A stretch of DNA of 64,000 nucleotides, taken from NCBI RefSeq assembly GCF_027571405.1, contig NZ_CP092968.1:1612001-1676000 (forward strand), written 5' to 3'. Of this stretch, positions 16,657-25,927 are shown in pieces. The stretch comes from Methylocystis parvus OBBP (lineage in GTDB: Bacteria > Pseudomonadota > Alphaproteobacteria > Rhizobiales > Beijerinckiaceae). The notes beneath the pieces were generated by a model. The model did no database searches and was not told the DNA's origin. It was given only the letters and a program-made list of their open reading frames with translations. How positions within the stretch are numbered: position 1 is the first letter of the stretch; each line of letters starts with the position of its first letter. Made by a program: the position numbers and the translations under genes.

Positions 16657-16681
16657 GCGCTGTTCGCGCCGAGGAGAAAGG

Positions 16682-17371
16682 TTACTCCGTCACTCCCTCC
16701 CGCGCCATGAAGGCCGCCGCCGCCGCCTGCTCCGCCGCGCGCTTGGAGCTCCCCGCCCCGACCGCCGGCTCGAAGCCTTCTATCTCCACCGCCAGCTCGA
16801 AGGACGGCGCATGGTCCGGGCCGCTGCGCGACGCCAGCCGATAGCGCGGCGGCGCGAGGCGGCGGGCCTGCGCCCATTCCTGCAGCGCCGTCTTGGCGTC
16901 GCGCAGGCTTCTTCCCGCCTCATGCATTTTCGGGCCGAAGGCGGCGCGCACGATCGCTTCGGCTGCGGCCGCGCCGCCGTCGAGAAAGGCCGCGCCGATG
17001 ATCGCCTCGCAAATGTCGCCCAAAATCGCGCGCTTCTTGCGCCCGCCCGTCTGCGCCTCGCCCTCGCCCAGCCGGATGTATGGGCCGACGCCCCAAAGCT
17101 CGGCGACCTCGGCGCAGGTTTCCTTGCGCACCAGCGCCGCGAGCCGGCGGGAAAGTTCGCCCTCGCTGTCGTCGGGAAAGGCCTCGAAAAGCATATGCGC
17201 GACGGCGAGGCCGAGCACGCGGTCGCCGAGAAACTCCAGCCGCTCATATGAATCCGGCCGTTGCGCGGCCGCGCTGACATGGGTCAGCGCCCAGCGCAGC
17301 AGCGCCTTGTCCGCGAAATCGCGCCCGATGCGCGTCTCGAGCGCCGCGAGATCAGGCTTGCCCCGCGCCAT
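16682..17371 (-). CDS. rnc: Ribonuclease III
   Basis: A 229-residue endonuclease for double-stranded RNA, used in rRNA and mRNA processing. The catalytic signature ERLEFLGDRVLGLAVA lies near residue 42 and the second acidic patch at GDICEAIIGAAFLDGG; the C-terminal dsRNA-binding domain (from about 155) contains PPRYRLASRSGPDHAP and GAGSSKRAAEQAAAAAFM. It starts six bases after the lepB stop, so the two are one operon. Confidence 0.95.
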   Translation of the reverse strand: MARGKPDLAALETRIGRDFADKALLRWALTHVSAAAQRPDSYERLEFLGDRVLGLAVAHMLFEAFPDDSEGELSRRLAALVRKETCAEVAELWGVGPYIRLGEGEAQTGGRKKRAILGDICEAIIGAAFLDGGAAAAEAIVRAAFGPKMHEAGRSLRDAKTALQEWAQARRLAPPRYRLASRSGPDHAPSFELAVEIEGFEPAVGAGSSKRAAEQAAAAAFMAREGVTE

Positions 17372-17377
17372 TCAGGC

Positions 17378-18148
17378 TCAGTGCGCCGGCTTGAACAAGC
17401 GGTCCCAGCGCACGGACCAGGGCCAGCGCCAGAAAGCCAGCGCCGACTCGTCCTTCTTCACGGAGAAGAAGATGATCTCCGCGCGGCCGACGAGATTCAC
17501 GAAGGGCACATAGCCGACGCCCCCCAGTTCCGGCGCGATGCGGGAGTCGGTCGAGTTGTCGCGATTGTCGCCCATCATGAAATAATGGTCCGGCGGCACG
17601 ACGAAGAGCTCGGTATTGTCGTTGATGCCGTGATCGCCCTCGATCTCGATGATCGTATGCTCGACGCCCGGATGATCCTCGTCGCCCGGCAGCGTCTCCT
17701 TATAGGTCGCGACCGGAACTTCGTCCCCCTCGCGGTTTTCGGTGCGGGCCTTGGCGATGGGCTCGCGCGGCGCGACGACGCCGTTGATGTAGAGACGCCC
17801 CTCGATCATCTGAATGCGGTCGCCCGGCATGCCGATGACGCGCTTGATGTAATCGGTCTCGTTGTCGCGCGGGAGCTTGAAGACGATGACGTCGCCGCGC
17901 TTGGGCGGCGAGGCGAGCACGCGGCCTGAAAAGACATTCGGGCCGAAAGGCATGGAATAGTTCGAATAGCCATAGGCGTATTTCGAAACGAAGACGTAGT
18001 CGCCGATGAGCAGCGTCGGGATCATGGACCCCGAGGGGATGTTGAAGGGCTGAAACAGCAGCGTGCGGATGACGAGGGCGATGGCCAGAGCCTGGACGAT
18101 GACCTTGATGGTCTCCAGAATCCCGCCTTCTTCTTGCTTTTGGGCCAT
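17378..18148 (-). CDS. lepB: Signal peptidase I
   Basis: A 256-residue inner-membrane peptidase that removes signal peptides. An N-terminal transmembrane helix (TIKVIVQALAIALVIRTLLF) is followed by the catalytic serine in PSGSMIPTLLIGDYVFV and the lysine in DYIKRVIGMPGD; GDNRDNSTDSR is the late conserved box. The frame is open far upstream, but the ATG at 18148 has an AGGAACG ribosome binding site and fits the family length. acpS, which often lies between pdxJ and lepB, is not present in the 176 bases upstream. Confidence 0.95.
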   Translation of the reverse strand: MAQKQEEGGILETIKVIVQALAIALVIRTLLFQPFNIPSGSMIPTLLIGDYVFVSKYAYGYSNYSMPFGPNVFSGRVLASPPKRGDVIVFKLPRDNETDYIKRVIGMPGDRIQMIEGRLYINGVVAPREPIAKARTENREGDEVPVATYKETLPGDEDHPGVEHTIIEIEGDHGINDNTELFVVPPDHYFMMGDNRDNSTDSRIAPELGGVGYVPFVNLVGRAEIIFFSVKKDESALAFWRWPWSVRWDRLFKPAH

Positions 18149-18324
18149 CTGGACGTTCCTGCTCAAGCCGCATGCTCCTTGATGTTTCGGGCGGCGCGCG
18201 CCCGGCGCCCCGCTTAGCACGCCATTAACGCAATGAGAACTGCGGCGGGAATTTGGAGGCCCGCCCCGCCCCGCGCCTTTGGCGCGACCCTCCCCTCGCG
18301 GGAAGGGCGACGTCGCCGCCGAGC

Positions 18325-19080
18325 TTACCCCGCGCCCGCGCGCCCCTCCGCCATCGCCGCGCGCATCTGGCGGATCGCCTCCGCGAGCCCGACAAAGACG
18401 GCTTCGCCGACGAGGAAATGCCCGATATTGAGCTCCGTCACCTGCGGCAGGGCCGCGACCTGCCGCGCCGTGTCGTAATCGAGGCCGTGGCCGGCATGGA
18501 CTTCGAGCCCCCGCTCGCCGGCGTAAGCCGCCGCCTTCTTCACGCGCTCGAATTCGCGCGCCGCCCGCGCCGCGTCGCCCACCTCGACGGCGTGGCACCA
18601 GGCGCCGGTATGCAGCTCCACGACCGGCGCCTTGATCGAGACGGCGGCGTCGATCGCCTCGGTCGAAGGCTCGATGAAGAGCGACACGCGGACGCCGCCG
18701 CGCGCGAGCTGGTCGGCGTAGGGCGCAAGCCAGTCGTGCTGGCCGACGACGTCGAGCCCGCCCTCGGTGGTGCGCTCGGTGCGCTTCTCGGGGACGAGGC
18801 AGACCGCATGCGGCGCCGTCGCCAGCGCAATGTCGAGCATCTGCTCCGTCGCCGCCATTTCGAAGTTCAAGGGCTTCGAGATCGACGCCTTGAGATGGGC
18901 CATGTCCGCATCGGTGATATGGCGGCGATCCTCGCGCAGATGCGCGGTGATCCCGTCGGCGCCCGCCTCGATGGCGAGGAGCGCCGCGCGGACAGGATCG
19001 GGACGCGGCCCGCCGCGCGCATTGCGGATCGTGGCGACGTGATCGACATTGACGCCGAGACGAAGAGGTCTGGTGCTCAT
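18325..19080 (-). CDS. pdxJ: Pyridoxine 5'-phosphate synthase
   Basis: A 251-residue TIM-barrel enzyme that condenses 3-amino-2-oxopropyl phosphate with deoxyxylulose 5-phosphate to make pyridoxine phosphate (vitamin B6). Signature motifs: [17 protein letters not shown] at the N-terminus, [34 protein letters not shown] and [12 protein letters not shown]. Length is normal. Upstream of lepB on the same strand. Confidence 0.95.
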   Translation of the reverse strand: MSTRPLRLGVNVDHVATIRNARGGPRPDPVRAALLAIEAGADGITAHLREDRRHITDADMAHLKASISKPLNFEMAATEQMLDIALATAPHAVCLVPEKRTERTTEGGLDVVGQHDWLAPYADQLARGGVRVSLFIEPSTEAIDAAVSIKAPVVELHTGAWCHAVEVGDAARAAREFERVKKAAAYAGERGLEVHAGHGLDYDTARQVAALPQVTELNIGHFLVGEAVFVGLAEAIRQMRAAMAEGRAGAG

Positions 19081-19269
19081 GCCGCTTTCTTAGCGTAGCG
19101 GCGGCGCATTTGCCATTCCGGCCGGGAAGCCTTCAAGCCTCGCGGAGAGGCCAAGCCCCGCAGAGAACCGGGCCTCGCAGAGAGACATTGTCACGGAGCC
19201 TTGGCGCCCCTTACCGCTATCCATGGCGGCTGTGGCGACCGGCCCGCCGGTCGCAGAGAGGAGCCGCCC

Positions 19270-19389
19270 ATGAATTACCGGTTCGCGATCATCATTCTCG
19301 GAGCCGCCTTGTTCGTCGCCGCGATGATCCCCTACGCCTACAAGCCCCGCTGCACGACCGCCGCTTGCACGCCCGAGCGCCCGTACTAG
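19270..19389 (+). CDS. 39-residue membrane protein with a CX4C tail
   Basis: A short frame beginning MNYRFAIIILGAALFVAAMI: one transmembrane helix at residues 4-20, then a short tail with CTTAAC and a PERPY end. An AGGAG ribosome binding site sits seven bases before the ATG, which favours this start over the upstream frame. The tail would face the periplasm in the usual orientation; its two cysteines could bind metal or form a disulfide. I do not recognise a family; confidence rests on the ribosome binding site and composition. Confidence 0.55.
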   Translation: MNYRFAIIILGAALFVAAMIPYAYKPRCTTAACTPERPY

Positions 19390-19528
19390 CCGGCTTCCGG
19401 CGGCGGCCGCGCCGCCGCCAAAATTTCGCGAACTGCGTGATATTAATGATTAATTCTCTCTTAAATTGAAAATCCATCCTCCAATTGCGAAGTTCTCCGA
19501 GATCATTTGCCGGATGGAGAACAAGCAT

Positions 19529-20179
19529 ATGAGAAGTCTTGTTGGAACAGCTTTACTGGCGCTTTGCGCCATCGACGGATCGGCCGCCCTCGCGGCGGAT
19601 ACGAATTGCAGCGCCTCGTCGCCCATCGCCAATGGCGCAAGCGTTACGGGCCGCGTCGTGGTGCCGGACGGCCAGACCTGCGACATCACCGGCGTGTCAG
19701 TGATCGGCGATGTTTTCGTCGGAAAACAAGCGACATTGAAGGTCCATGGCGGAACGGTCGCCGGCAATGTCGAAGCCAATCAATGCACCGAGGTCTTGCT
19801 GAGGGGCGAGGCGGCTCCGCTCCTCATCGGCGGCGACGTGCAAATTCGCGGATGCGCGGGACGGCTCGATTACGGCAGCCTTTGGGTGGCCGGCTTCATC
19901 GACGGCACGGCGGGCCGGGCGATGATTTCCGGCGACGTCGAATGCGTCGGCAATAAGGGTCTCTGCGCGGTTTACCGGGTGGATGTCGGCGGCAATGTGC
20001 GCGTCGACGACACGCTCGCCAATGGCAGCCCTTCGCAGAACACGTATTCGGCGAACCTCACAAATAATGTGATCGGCAAGAAGCTGGAATGCAACCGCAA
20101 CAGCCCGAACCCCGTGACCTATGGCGCCAATGTCGCCGCGAGCGGCAAATTGGGCCAGTGCGCGGCGACGGGTTTCTAA
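19529..20179 (+). CDS. Secreted repetitive beta-helix protein, unknown function
   Basis: A 216-residue protein with signal peptide MRSLVGTALLALCAIDGSAA ending ALA-ADT. The mature part consists of short alternating repeats (GRVVVPDGQTCDITGVSVIG, DVFVGKQATLKVHGGTVAG, GGDVQIRGCAG, ISGDVECVGN, VGGNVRVDD), the kind of pattern seen in right-handed beta-helix or bactofilin-like polymer proteins, with several cysteines. A GGAG site favours 19529 over the upstream ATGs. An AT-rich leader precedes it. Role unknown; a surface or envelope protein is likely. Confidence 0.7.
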   Translation: MRSLVGTALLALCAIDGSAALAADTNCSASSPIANGASVTGRVVVPDGQTCDITGVSVIGDVFVGKQATLKVHGGTVAGNVEANQCTEVLLRGEAAPLLIGGDVQIRGCAGRLDYGSLWVAGFIDGTAGRAMISGDVECVGNKGLCAVYRVDVGGNVRVDDTLANGSPSQNTYSANLTNNVIGKKLECNRNSPNPVTYGANVAASGKLGQCAATGF

Positions 20180-20184
20180 ATCAC

Positions 20185-20216
20185 GGCGCGCCCGGACGGA
20201 AACGCCCGGGCGCGCC
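20185..20216. terminator. Long GC hairpin between converging genes
   Basis: GGCGCGCCCGG (20185-20195) and CCGGGCGCGCC (20206-20216) form an 11-bp perfect stem with a 10-base loop. There is no T-tract, but its place five bases after one stop and 12 bases before the rsh stop suggests a shared terminator. Confidence 0.6.
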
Positions 20217-20228
20217 CTGAAGCGCCTG

Positions 20229-22442
20229 CTACCCGATCACACGCTCCACTTTGCTCACCAGCGGACTTGCGCGCAGTTTCGCGAGCACGTCAGTGAGGTG
20301 CTTCAGATCCGCGACTTCGAGATCGAACGTCATTTCGCGGAAGTCGGGCGAATGGGCGTTGAAGCTGATATTGTCGATATTGGCGCCGGTTTCGCCGATC
20401 AGCGTCGCGAGCGCGCCCAATGTGCCCGGCTCGTTGATGGCGGTGGCGACGATGCGCGAAGGAAAGAAGGCGCGCGCGTCCGGATCGATGTCCCACCGCA
20501 CGTCGAGCCAGCGTTCGGGCTGATCGTCGAAGGCCGTGAGCGAGGGCGACTGGATCGGATAGATGGTGATGCCTTCGCCCGGCGTGAAAATGCCGACGAT
20601 GCGGTCGCCCGGCACGGCGCCGCCGACGGGGGCGAAGCGCACCGGAGCGTCGCCGCGCAGGCCGCGAATGGGAATGGCGCCCGCATCGCCCTCGCCCGCC
20701 GCGCCCGGCGCCTTGAAGACGAGATTGGCGTTCGCCTTCACGCCGAACCAGCCCGGTTCGCCCGGGGCCGGCGGCGCCTGCGCGGCTTTGCGATCCTCGA
20801 TGAAGTCCGGATAGACCGCTTTCACCACGTCGCCCGAATAGATTTCGCCGCGTCCGACCGCCGCCAAAACGTCGTCGATCGAGGGGCGCGCGAGACGCGT
20901 GAGCGCGGCCCGGAGCTTGTCGTCGGCATAGGCCCGCCCCGCCCGCTCGAAGGCGCGTTCGACGATCTGCCGCCCCAGCCCGGCATATTGCTGGCGCACG
21001 GCCTCGCGCGTCGCGCGGCGGATGGCTGCGCGCGCCTTGCCCGTCACCACTGCCGCCTCCCAGGCGGGCGGAGGGACATGACCGTCGGCGCGGATGATCT
21101 CCACTTCGTCGCCGTTCTGCAATTGCGAGAGCACCGGCGCGACCCGCCCGTTGATCTTGGCGCCGACCGCCGAGTCGCCGAGCTTGGTGTGAACGGCGTA
21201 AGCGAAATCGATCGGCGTGCCGCCGCGCGGCAGCGCGATGAGCCCGCCTTTGGGCGTGAAGCAGAAAACCTGATCCTGAAAGAGCTCCAGCCGCGTATGC
21301 TCGAGAAATTCTTCCGGACTGTCGCCATGGGCGAGGAGGTCGAGCGTCTCCTGCAACCAGCGATACGCCCGGCTTTCCTTGGCGAGCTCCTCGCGGCCCT
21401 CATCGCCCGTCGCGTCCTTGTAGAGCGCGTGCGCGGCGATGCCGAAGCGCGCGATCTCGTGCATTTCCGGGGTTCGGATCTGCAGTTCGACGCGCTGATG
21501 GCCCGGGCCGATCACCGTGGTGTGGATCGAGCGGTAATCATTCTGCTTGGGCGTCGAAATGTAATCCTTGAACCGGCCCGGCACGTTCGGCCATTTTGAA
21601 TGGATGACGCCGAGCGCGCGGTAGCAGTCTTCCAGCGTTCCGACGATGATGCGAAAGCCGAAAATGTCGGACAATTGCTCGAAGGAGATCGATTTGCGCT
21701 CCATCTTGCGCCAGACCGAATAGGCCGTTTTCTGCCGGCCGGTGACCGCCGCCTCTATGCCGCGCTCGGAAAATTCGCGCGCCAGCTCGTCTTCGATGCG
21801 TTTGATGATGCGGCCGTTCTTGGCGCGCAACTCGTGCAGCCGCTGCTCGATCGCCTGATGCGCCTCGGGCATCAGGTGGCGGAAGGCGAGGCCCTCCAGC
21901 TCCTCGCGCAGCCGCTGCATGCCCATACGGCCGGCAAGCGGCGCGTAAATGTCGAGCGTCTCCTGCGAGATGCGGGCGCGCTTGTCCTGCGGCACGAAAT
22001 GCAGCGTGCGCATATTGTGCAGGCGGTCGGCGAGCTTGACGAGCAGCACGCGAACGTCGTCGGCGACGGCGAGCAGTAGCTTGCGGAAATTCTCGCCCTG
22101 CCGCGCCTGCTTGGAGACGAGATCGAGCTTCTCGATCTTGGTGAGGCCGTCGACGAGCTTGCCGATCTGCTCGCCGAAAAGCCGGTCGATCTCCTCCCGC
22201 GTCGTCTCTGTGTCTTCGATCGTGTCGTGCAGCACCGCCGCGACGATGGTCGCGTCGTCGAGTTTGAGATCGGTGAGGATCGCCGCGACTTCGAGCGGAT
22301 GGGAGAAATAGGGGTCGCCGGATGCGCGCGTCTGCTGCCCGTGCGCCTTCATGGCGTAGACATAGGCGCGGTTGAGCAAATCCTCGTCGACGTTCGGATT
22401 GTATTTCCGAACCCGCTCGACGAGTTCATATTGACGCATCAT
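20229..22442 (-). CDS. rsh: Bifunctional (p)ppGpp synthetase/hydrolase
   Basis: A 737-residue RelA/SpoT homologue controlling the stringent response. In order: an HD hydrolase domain (HPLEVAAILTDLKLDD, VLHDTIEDT, about residues 45-150), a synthetase domain (KTAYSVWRKMERK, FGFRIIV, DYISTPKQNDYRSIHT, about 230-350), a TGS domain (CFTPKGGLIALPRGGTPIDF) and a C-terminal ACT domain. The intact HDTIED motif implies an active hydrolase, as expected for the single Rsh of alphaproteobacteria. rpoZ lies immediately upstream, the usual neighbour. Confidence 0.95.
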   Translation of the reverse strand: MMRQYELVERVRKYNPNVDEDLLNRAYVYAMKAHGQQTRASGDPYFSHPLEVAAILTDLKLDDATIVAAVLHDTIEDTETTREEIDRLFGEQIGKLVDGLTKIEKLDLVSKQARQGENFRKLLLAVADDVRVLLVKLADRLHNMRTLHFVPQDKRARISQETLDIYAPLAGRMGMQRLREELEGLAFRHLMPEAHQAIEQRLHELRAKNGRIIKRIEDELAREFSERGIEAAVTGRQKTAYSVWRKMERKSISFEQLSDIFGFRIIVGTLEDCYRALGVIHSKWPNVPGRFKDYISTPKQNDYRSIHTTVIGPGHQRVELQIRTPEMHEIARFGIAAHALYKDATGDEGREELAKESRAYRWLQETLDLLAHGDSPEEFLEHTRLELFQDQVFCFTPKGGLIALPRGGTPIDFAYAVHTKLGDSAVGAKINGRVAPVLSQLQNGDEVEIIRADGHVPPPAWEAAVVTGKARAAIRRATREAVRQQYAGLGRQIVERAFERAGRAYADDKLRAALTRLARPSIDDVLAAVGRGEIYSGDVVKAVYPDFIEDRKAAQAPPAPGEPGWFGVKANANLVFKAPGAAGEGDAGAIPIRGLRGDAPVRFAPVGGAVPGDRIVGIFTPGEGITIYPIQSPSLTAFDDQPERWLDVRWDIDPDARAFFPSRIVATAINEPGTLGALATLIGETGANIDNISFNAHSPDFREMTFDLEVADLKHLTDVLAKLRASPLVSKVERVIG

Positions 22443-22585
22443 GCGCGAAAGCCAAGGCGGTACAAGGCGGCCGACAGGTCGCCCGCAAGCGGGCGGCGAC
22501 CGTCCAGCCGCTGAAATCGAGCGGGGAGTGTAGCGCAGCTTCGCCGCCGTCTCCAGCGGAAGACGGCGGATTTCGCGGGCGGCCC

Positions 22586-22972
22586 TTACTCGCCGTCTTC
22601 CTCGACTTCCGCCGGCGGAACGAGACCTTCGAGCCCGCGCAGAAGGTCCTCTTCGGTCATGCGGTCGAATTGCTGGTCGCTGTCGAAATCGCCGCCGACG
22701 GCGGGCGTCAGAGCCGGCGCGGCCTCCGCCTCAGGCTCGTCGACCTCGACGTGGCGCTGCAGGGAATGAATGAAGTCTTCCGACAAATCTTCAGGCGAAA
22801 GCGCCGTCTCGGCGATCTCGCGCAGCGCCACGACGGGGTTCTTGTCGCGGTCGCGGTCGACCAGAATCGGCTGGCCGGAAGAGATCAGCCGCGCGCGATG
22901 CGCCGCCAGCAGAACCAGATCGAAGCGATTCTCGATCTTGTCGATGCAATCTTCGACGGTGACGCGCGCCAT
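22586..22972 (-). CDS. rpoZ: RNA polymerase omega subunit
   Basis: A 128-residue small RNA polymerase subunit that aids beta' folding and forms part of a ppGpp site. The N-terminal core [20 protein letters not shown] followed by LLAAHRAR is diagnostic; the acidic C-terminal extension is typical in alphaproteobacteria. It precedes rsh on the same strand with a 143-base gap. Confidence 0.95.
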   Translation of the reverse strand: MARVTVEDCIDKIENRFDLVLLAAHRARLISSGQPILVDRDRDKNPVVALREIAETALSPEDLSEDFIHSLQRHVEVDEPEAEAAPALTPAVGGDFDSDQQFDRMTEEDLLRGLEGLVPPAEVEEDGE

Positions 22973-23398
22973 CTTTTACGGCTCCTGCTTGAAACGGGGG
23001 AAAGCGGCTGCTACACTAAGTCACAAGTTTATTCAATGGCCTCTATCGGTCTTTTTGCCCTCCCGAAGGCCCGGAAGGCCGCCGGTCAAGCGAGCTTTTT
23101 GGATTTTTGGCAATGTTTTATGCATTAAACTCGATAGATGGTCTTGACCTCGCGACTTATAGGCGCAATTTATCGCTCAGACGCTTCGGCGTTCCGGTTT
23201 CGAAAGTCGCGATTGCCTTACTTCCGGGTTGCAGCGGCGTTGAAGGCATCTCGCCGAGATTTAGAGACGGGGCCAGGAGCCGAGCAGGTAGCAACATATT
23301 TTGCGCCGGCGCTCATACAACCCAAAGCCGTCGATGGCGGATAAACGACGGTAGCCTGACGGGAACGTCACAACACACAACCCAGACGCGAGAAAAAA
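22973..23398. other. Intergenic region between divergent rpoZ and the NYN-domain gene
   Basis: About 425 bases without a supported gene on either strand. It is less GC-rich than its surroundings (for example TTTTGGCAATGTTTTATGCA near 23096) and must contain both divergent promoters. The frames here give no recognisable protein, and I saw no clear terminator or riboswitch-like fold. Confidence 0.5.
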
Positions 23399-24013
23399 AT
23401 GGCAGATATCGAACGAATTGCGTTATTCATTGACGGCGCAAACCTTTACGCGACCGCCAAATCGCTGGGATTCGATATTGACTATAAACGTCTGCTACGC
23501 GAATTCCAGGGCAAGGGACGTCTGATCCGCGCTTTTTACTATACGGCGCTGATCGAGGATCAGGAATATTCCTCGATCCGTCCCCTGATCGACTGGCTCG
23601 ACTATAATGGCTACGCCGTCGTGACCAAGCCGACGAAGGAGTTCGTCGATTCGCTTGGCCGCCGCAAGGTCAAGGGCAATATGGACATCGAGCTCGCGGT
23701 CGACGCGATGGAGATGGCCGAGCATATCGACCACATGGTGCTGTTCTCCGGCGACGGCGACTTCCGCTCGCTGGTGGAGGCCGTGCAGCGCAAGGGCGTG
23801 CGCGTTTCAGTGATCTCGACGATCACGACGCAGCCGCCGATGATCGCCGACGAACTGCGCCGCCAGGCGGACGAGTTCATCGACCTCATTCACCTCGTCA
23901 GCAAGATCGGCCGCGATCCGGGCGAGCGCGCCGCGCGCATGGAGCGCTATCAGGAGCGCCCCCGCCAGATGGCCGCTCCGGCGCCGGCCGGCCATGAGGA
24001 CGAGGAAGAGTAA
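23399..24013 (+). CDS. NYN (LabA/PIN-like) domain protein
   Basis: A 204-residue protein starting MADIERIALFIDGANLYATA. The NYN/PIN-like fold of predicted RNases is clear: FIDGANL supplies the first acidic residue, GNMDIELAVDAME the middle and LFSGDGDFRSLVEA the late acidic cluster that would bind metal. The C-terminal tail is proline/acidic. Many alphaproteobacteria carry this gene near rpoZ/smpB; its RNA substrate is unknown. A strong terminator follows. Confidence 0.85.
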   Translation: MADIERIALFIDGANLYATAKSLGFDIDYKRLLREFQGKGRLIRAFYYTALIEDQEYSSIRPLIDWLDYNGYAVVTKPTKEFVDSLGRRKVKGNMDIELAVDAMEMAEHIDHMVLFSGDGDFRSLVEAVQRKGVRVSVISTITTQPPMIADELRRQADEFIDLIHLVSKIGRDPGERAARMERYQERPRQMAAPAPAGHEDEEE

Positions 24014-24035
24014 GCGCGCGACATACGCGTTTAAC

Positions 24036-24062
24036 GGCCGGAGGAACCCTCCGGCCTTTTTT
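24036..24062 (+). terminator. Rho-independent terminator of the NYN-domain gene
   Basis: GGCCGGAGG and CCTCCGGCC arms (24036-24044 and 24048-24056) form a 9-bp stem with a 3-base loop followed by TTTTTT. Confidence 0.92.
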
Positions 24063-24152
24063 CTTTGAAGATGCGCGCCTGAGAAAATAACGAGGCTGGA
24101 TGACGTCGCGGCGACGCTTCCAAATGGTTTTCACCACGCGCGACTGACGAGC

Positions 24153-24338
24153 TTATGCGTCGATTACATACGCCGCGAGGCGCGTCTTCGCCTCGAAATC
24201 CGGATTGGCGGGCGGACGATCAAGCCGCCGGCGACGGCGGATTGCTTCGCAGCCTGGATTTTCTTGCACGATGCGAATGCGTTCATCTTCGTCGCGGCGC
24301 GCGAAGCGCGCCTCGCATGACTCGACATGCGCGCGTAA
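24153..24338 (-). other. Open frame in phase with smpB, directly after its stop
   Basis: After the smpB TGA the same frame stays open for 62 codons to a TAA at 24155-24153. The translation (for example ERIRIVQENPGCEAI and LDRPPANPDFEAKTRLAAY) looks more protein-like than noise, but there is no good start codon with a ribosome binding site. It could be a remnant of a lost gene or chance. Listed so that it can be compared with relatives. Confidence 0.25.
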
Positions 24339-24815
24339 TCAGCCCTTATCGCGCATGAGCCGACCCTTTTCGCGGCTCCAGTCGCGCTTCTTCTCGACTT
24401 CGCGCTTGTCGTGGATCTTCTTGCCCTTGGCGAGGGCGATTTGCAGCTTCGCCCTGCCCTTTTCGTTGAAATAGAGTTTGAGCGGCACGATCGTCATGCC
24501 CTCGCGCTCCACCGCCTGAGAGAGCTTGGCGAGTTCGCGCGACTTCAAGAGCAGCTTGCGCGGCCTTTTGGGCTCGTGATTGAAGCGATTGCCGGCGAGA
24601 TATTCGGGGATGTTGGCGTTGACGAGCCACGCCTCGCCATGCCTGTCGACATGGGCGTAGCTCTCGGCGATCGTCGCCTTGCCGGTGCGCAGCGACTTCA
24701 CCTCCGTGCCGGTCAAAGCAAGGCCGGCCTCGAAGGTTTCGCCCACCTCATAGTGGAAGCGCGCCTTGCGGTTGTCGGCGACGACCTTGAAATTAGGCTC
24801 CTGCTTCGCGGCCAC
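24339..24815 (-). CDS. smpB: SsrA-binding protein SmpB
   Basis: A 158-residue partner of tmRNA in trans-translation, rescuing stalled ribosomes. Begins with GTG; early [18 protein letters not shown] and [15 protein letters not shown] are family hallmarks, followed by the basic C-terminal tail ([17 protein letters not shown]). It lies nine bases after dapA on the same strand, a common alphaproteobacterial pair. No tmRNA gene was recognised in this window. Confidence 0.95.
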   Translation of the reverse strand: MAAKQEPNFKVVADNRKARFHYEVGETFEAGLALTGTEVKSLRTGKATIAESYAHVDRHGEAWLVNANIPEYLAGNRFNHEPKRPRKLLLKSRELAKLSQAVEREGMTIVPLKLYFNEKGRAKLQIALAKGKKIHDKREVEKKRDWSREKGRLMRDKG

Positions 24816-24824
24816 GGATTACCT

Positions 24825-25718
24825 TCAGGCCGGAAGCACGCCGGCGTGGATCATCGCGGCGCGGATGCGGTCTTTCGTCGGCTGCGTCGAGGGAACGAGC
24901 GGCAGACGCACTTCCTCGCGCACCTTGCCGAGCAGCGACAGGCCATATTTGGCGCCGGTCACGCCCGCCTCGAGGAAGGTCGCGACATGCAGCGGCACGA
25001 GCTTGTCCTGGATCTCCAGCGCCCTGGCGTAGTCGCCCGAAAGGCAGGCGTTCTGCAGATCGGCGCAAAGGCGCGGCGCGATATTCGAGACGACGGAGAT
25101 GCAGCCATGGGCGCCGGCGGCCATACAGGAAAGCGCCGTGAGATCGTCGCCGGAAAGCTGGATGAATTCCGGCCCCATCGCCTCGCGCTGCAGGGAGATG
25201 CGGCCAATATTGCCGGTCGCGTCCTTCACGCCGACAATGTTCTTGAGCTCGGAGAGGCGCTTCATCGTGTCGACGCTCATATCGATCACGGAGCGCGGGG
25301 GAATGTTGTAGATGACGATCGGAATGGAGACCGCGTCGTTGATCGCCTTGAAATGCAGATAAAGCCCTTCCTGATTGGGCTTGTTGTAATAGGGCGTGAC
25401 GATCAGCAGCCCGTCGGCCCCGGCGCGCTCGGCATGGCCTGCAATGGCGATCGCCTCGCGCGTATTGTTGGAGCCGGCGCCTGCGATGACCGGCACGCGG
25501 CCCTTGGCGGCGCGGACGGTCTCGGTGATGACGCGGCCATGCTCCTCATGGGAGAGCGTCGGGCTTTCACCCGTCGTGCCGACCGGCACCAGCCCATGCG
25601 CGCCCTGCTCGATCTGCCAGTCGATCAGCGCGCGAAGCGCCTCGAAATCGACCTCTCCATTGGCGAAAGGCGTGACCAGTGCGGTGATCGACCCGTGAAA
25701 AATCGGCTTTGTGCTCAT
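24825..25718 (-). CDS. dapA: 4-hydroxy-tetrahydrodipicolinate synthase
   Basis: A 297-residue TIM-barrel aldolase condensing pyruvate and aspartate semialdehyde in lysine/diaminopimelate synthesis. Motifs: [32 protein letters not shown], the [18 protein letters not shown] block with the active tyrosine, and VGVKDATGN with the Schiff-base lysine. The frame extends to 25817, but [10 protein letters not shown] at 25718 is the usual start. Upstream, a divergent lytic transglycosylase begins. Confidence 0.95.
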   Translation of the reverse strand: MSTKPIFHGSITALVTPFANGEVDFEALRALIDWQIEQGAHGLVPVGTTGESPTLSHEEHGRVITETVRAAKGRVPVIAGAGSNNTREAIAIAGHAERAGADGLLIVTPYYNKPNQEGLYLHFKAINDAVSIPIVIYNIPPRSVIDMSVDTMKRLSELKNIVGVKDATGNIGRISLQREAMGPEFIQLSGDDLTALSCMAAGAHGCISVVSNIAPRLCADLQNACLSGDYARALEIQDKLVPLHVATFLEAGVTGAKYGLSLLGKVREEVRLPLVPSTQPTKDRIRAAMIHAGVLPA

Positions 25719-25927
25719 AGAATCAGGAACTTCCCCGCGCCTCACAGCCGCCGTATTCGCGCCCGTATCATGGAAGCGTCTTTCATAGCCGCTGGGCGCT
25801 TGCGAGAAAAGCCCCACCTAAGCGCCTTGGAGCTTGTATCCACCTGTCCGGCCGCGGCGGCGCCTTTGGTTGACGATTCGTAAACGAATAGAGAGCAGCC
25901 TCTGCGCAACGACGGGACAAGAAACCG

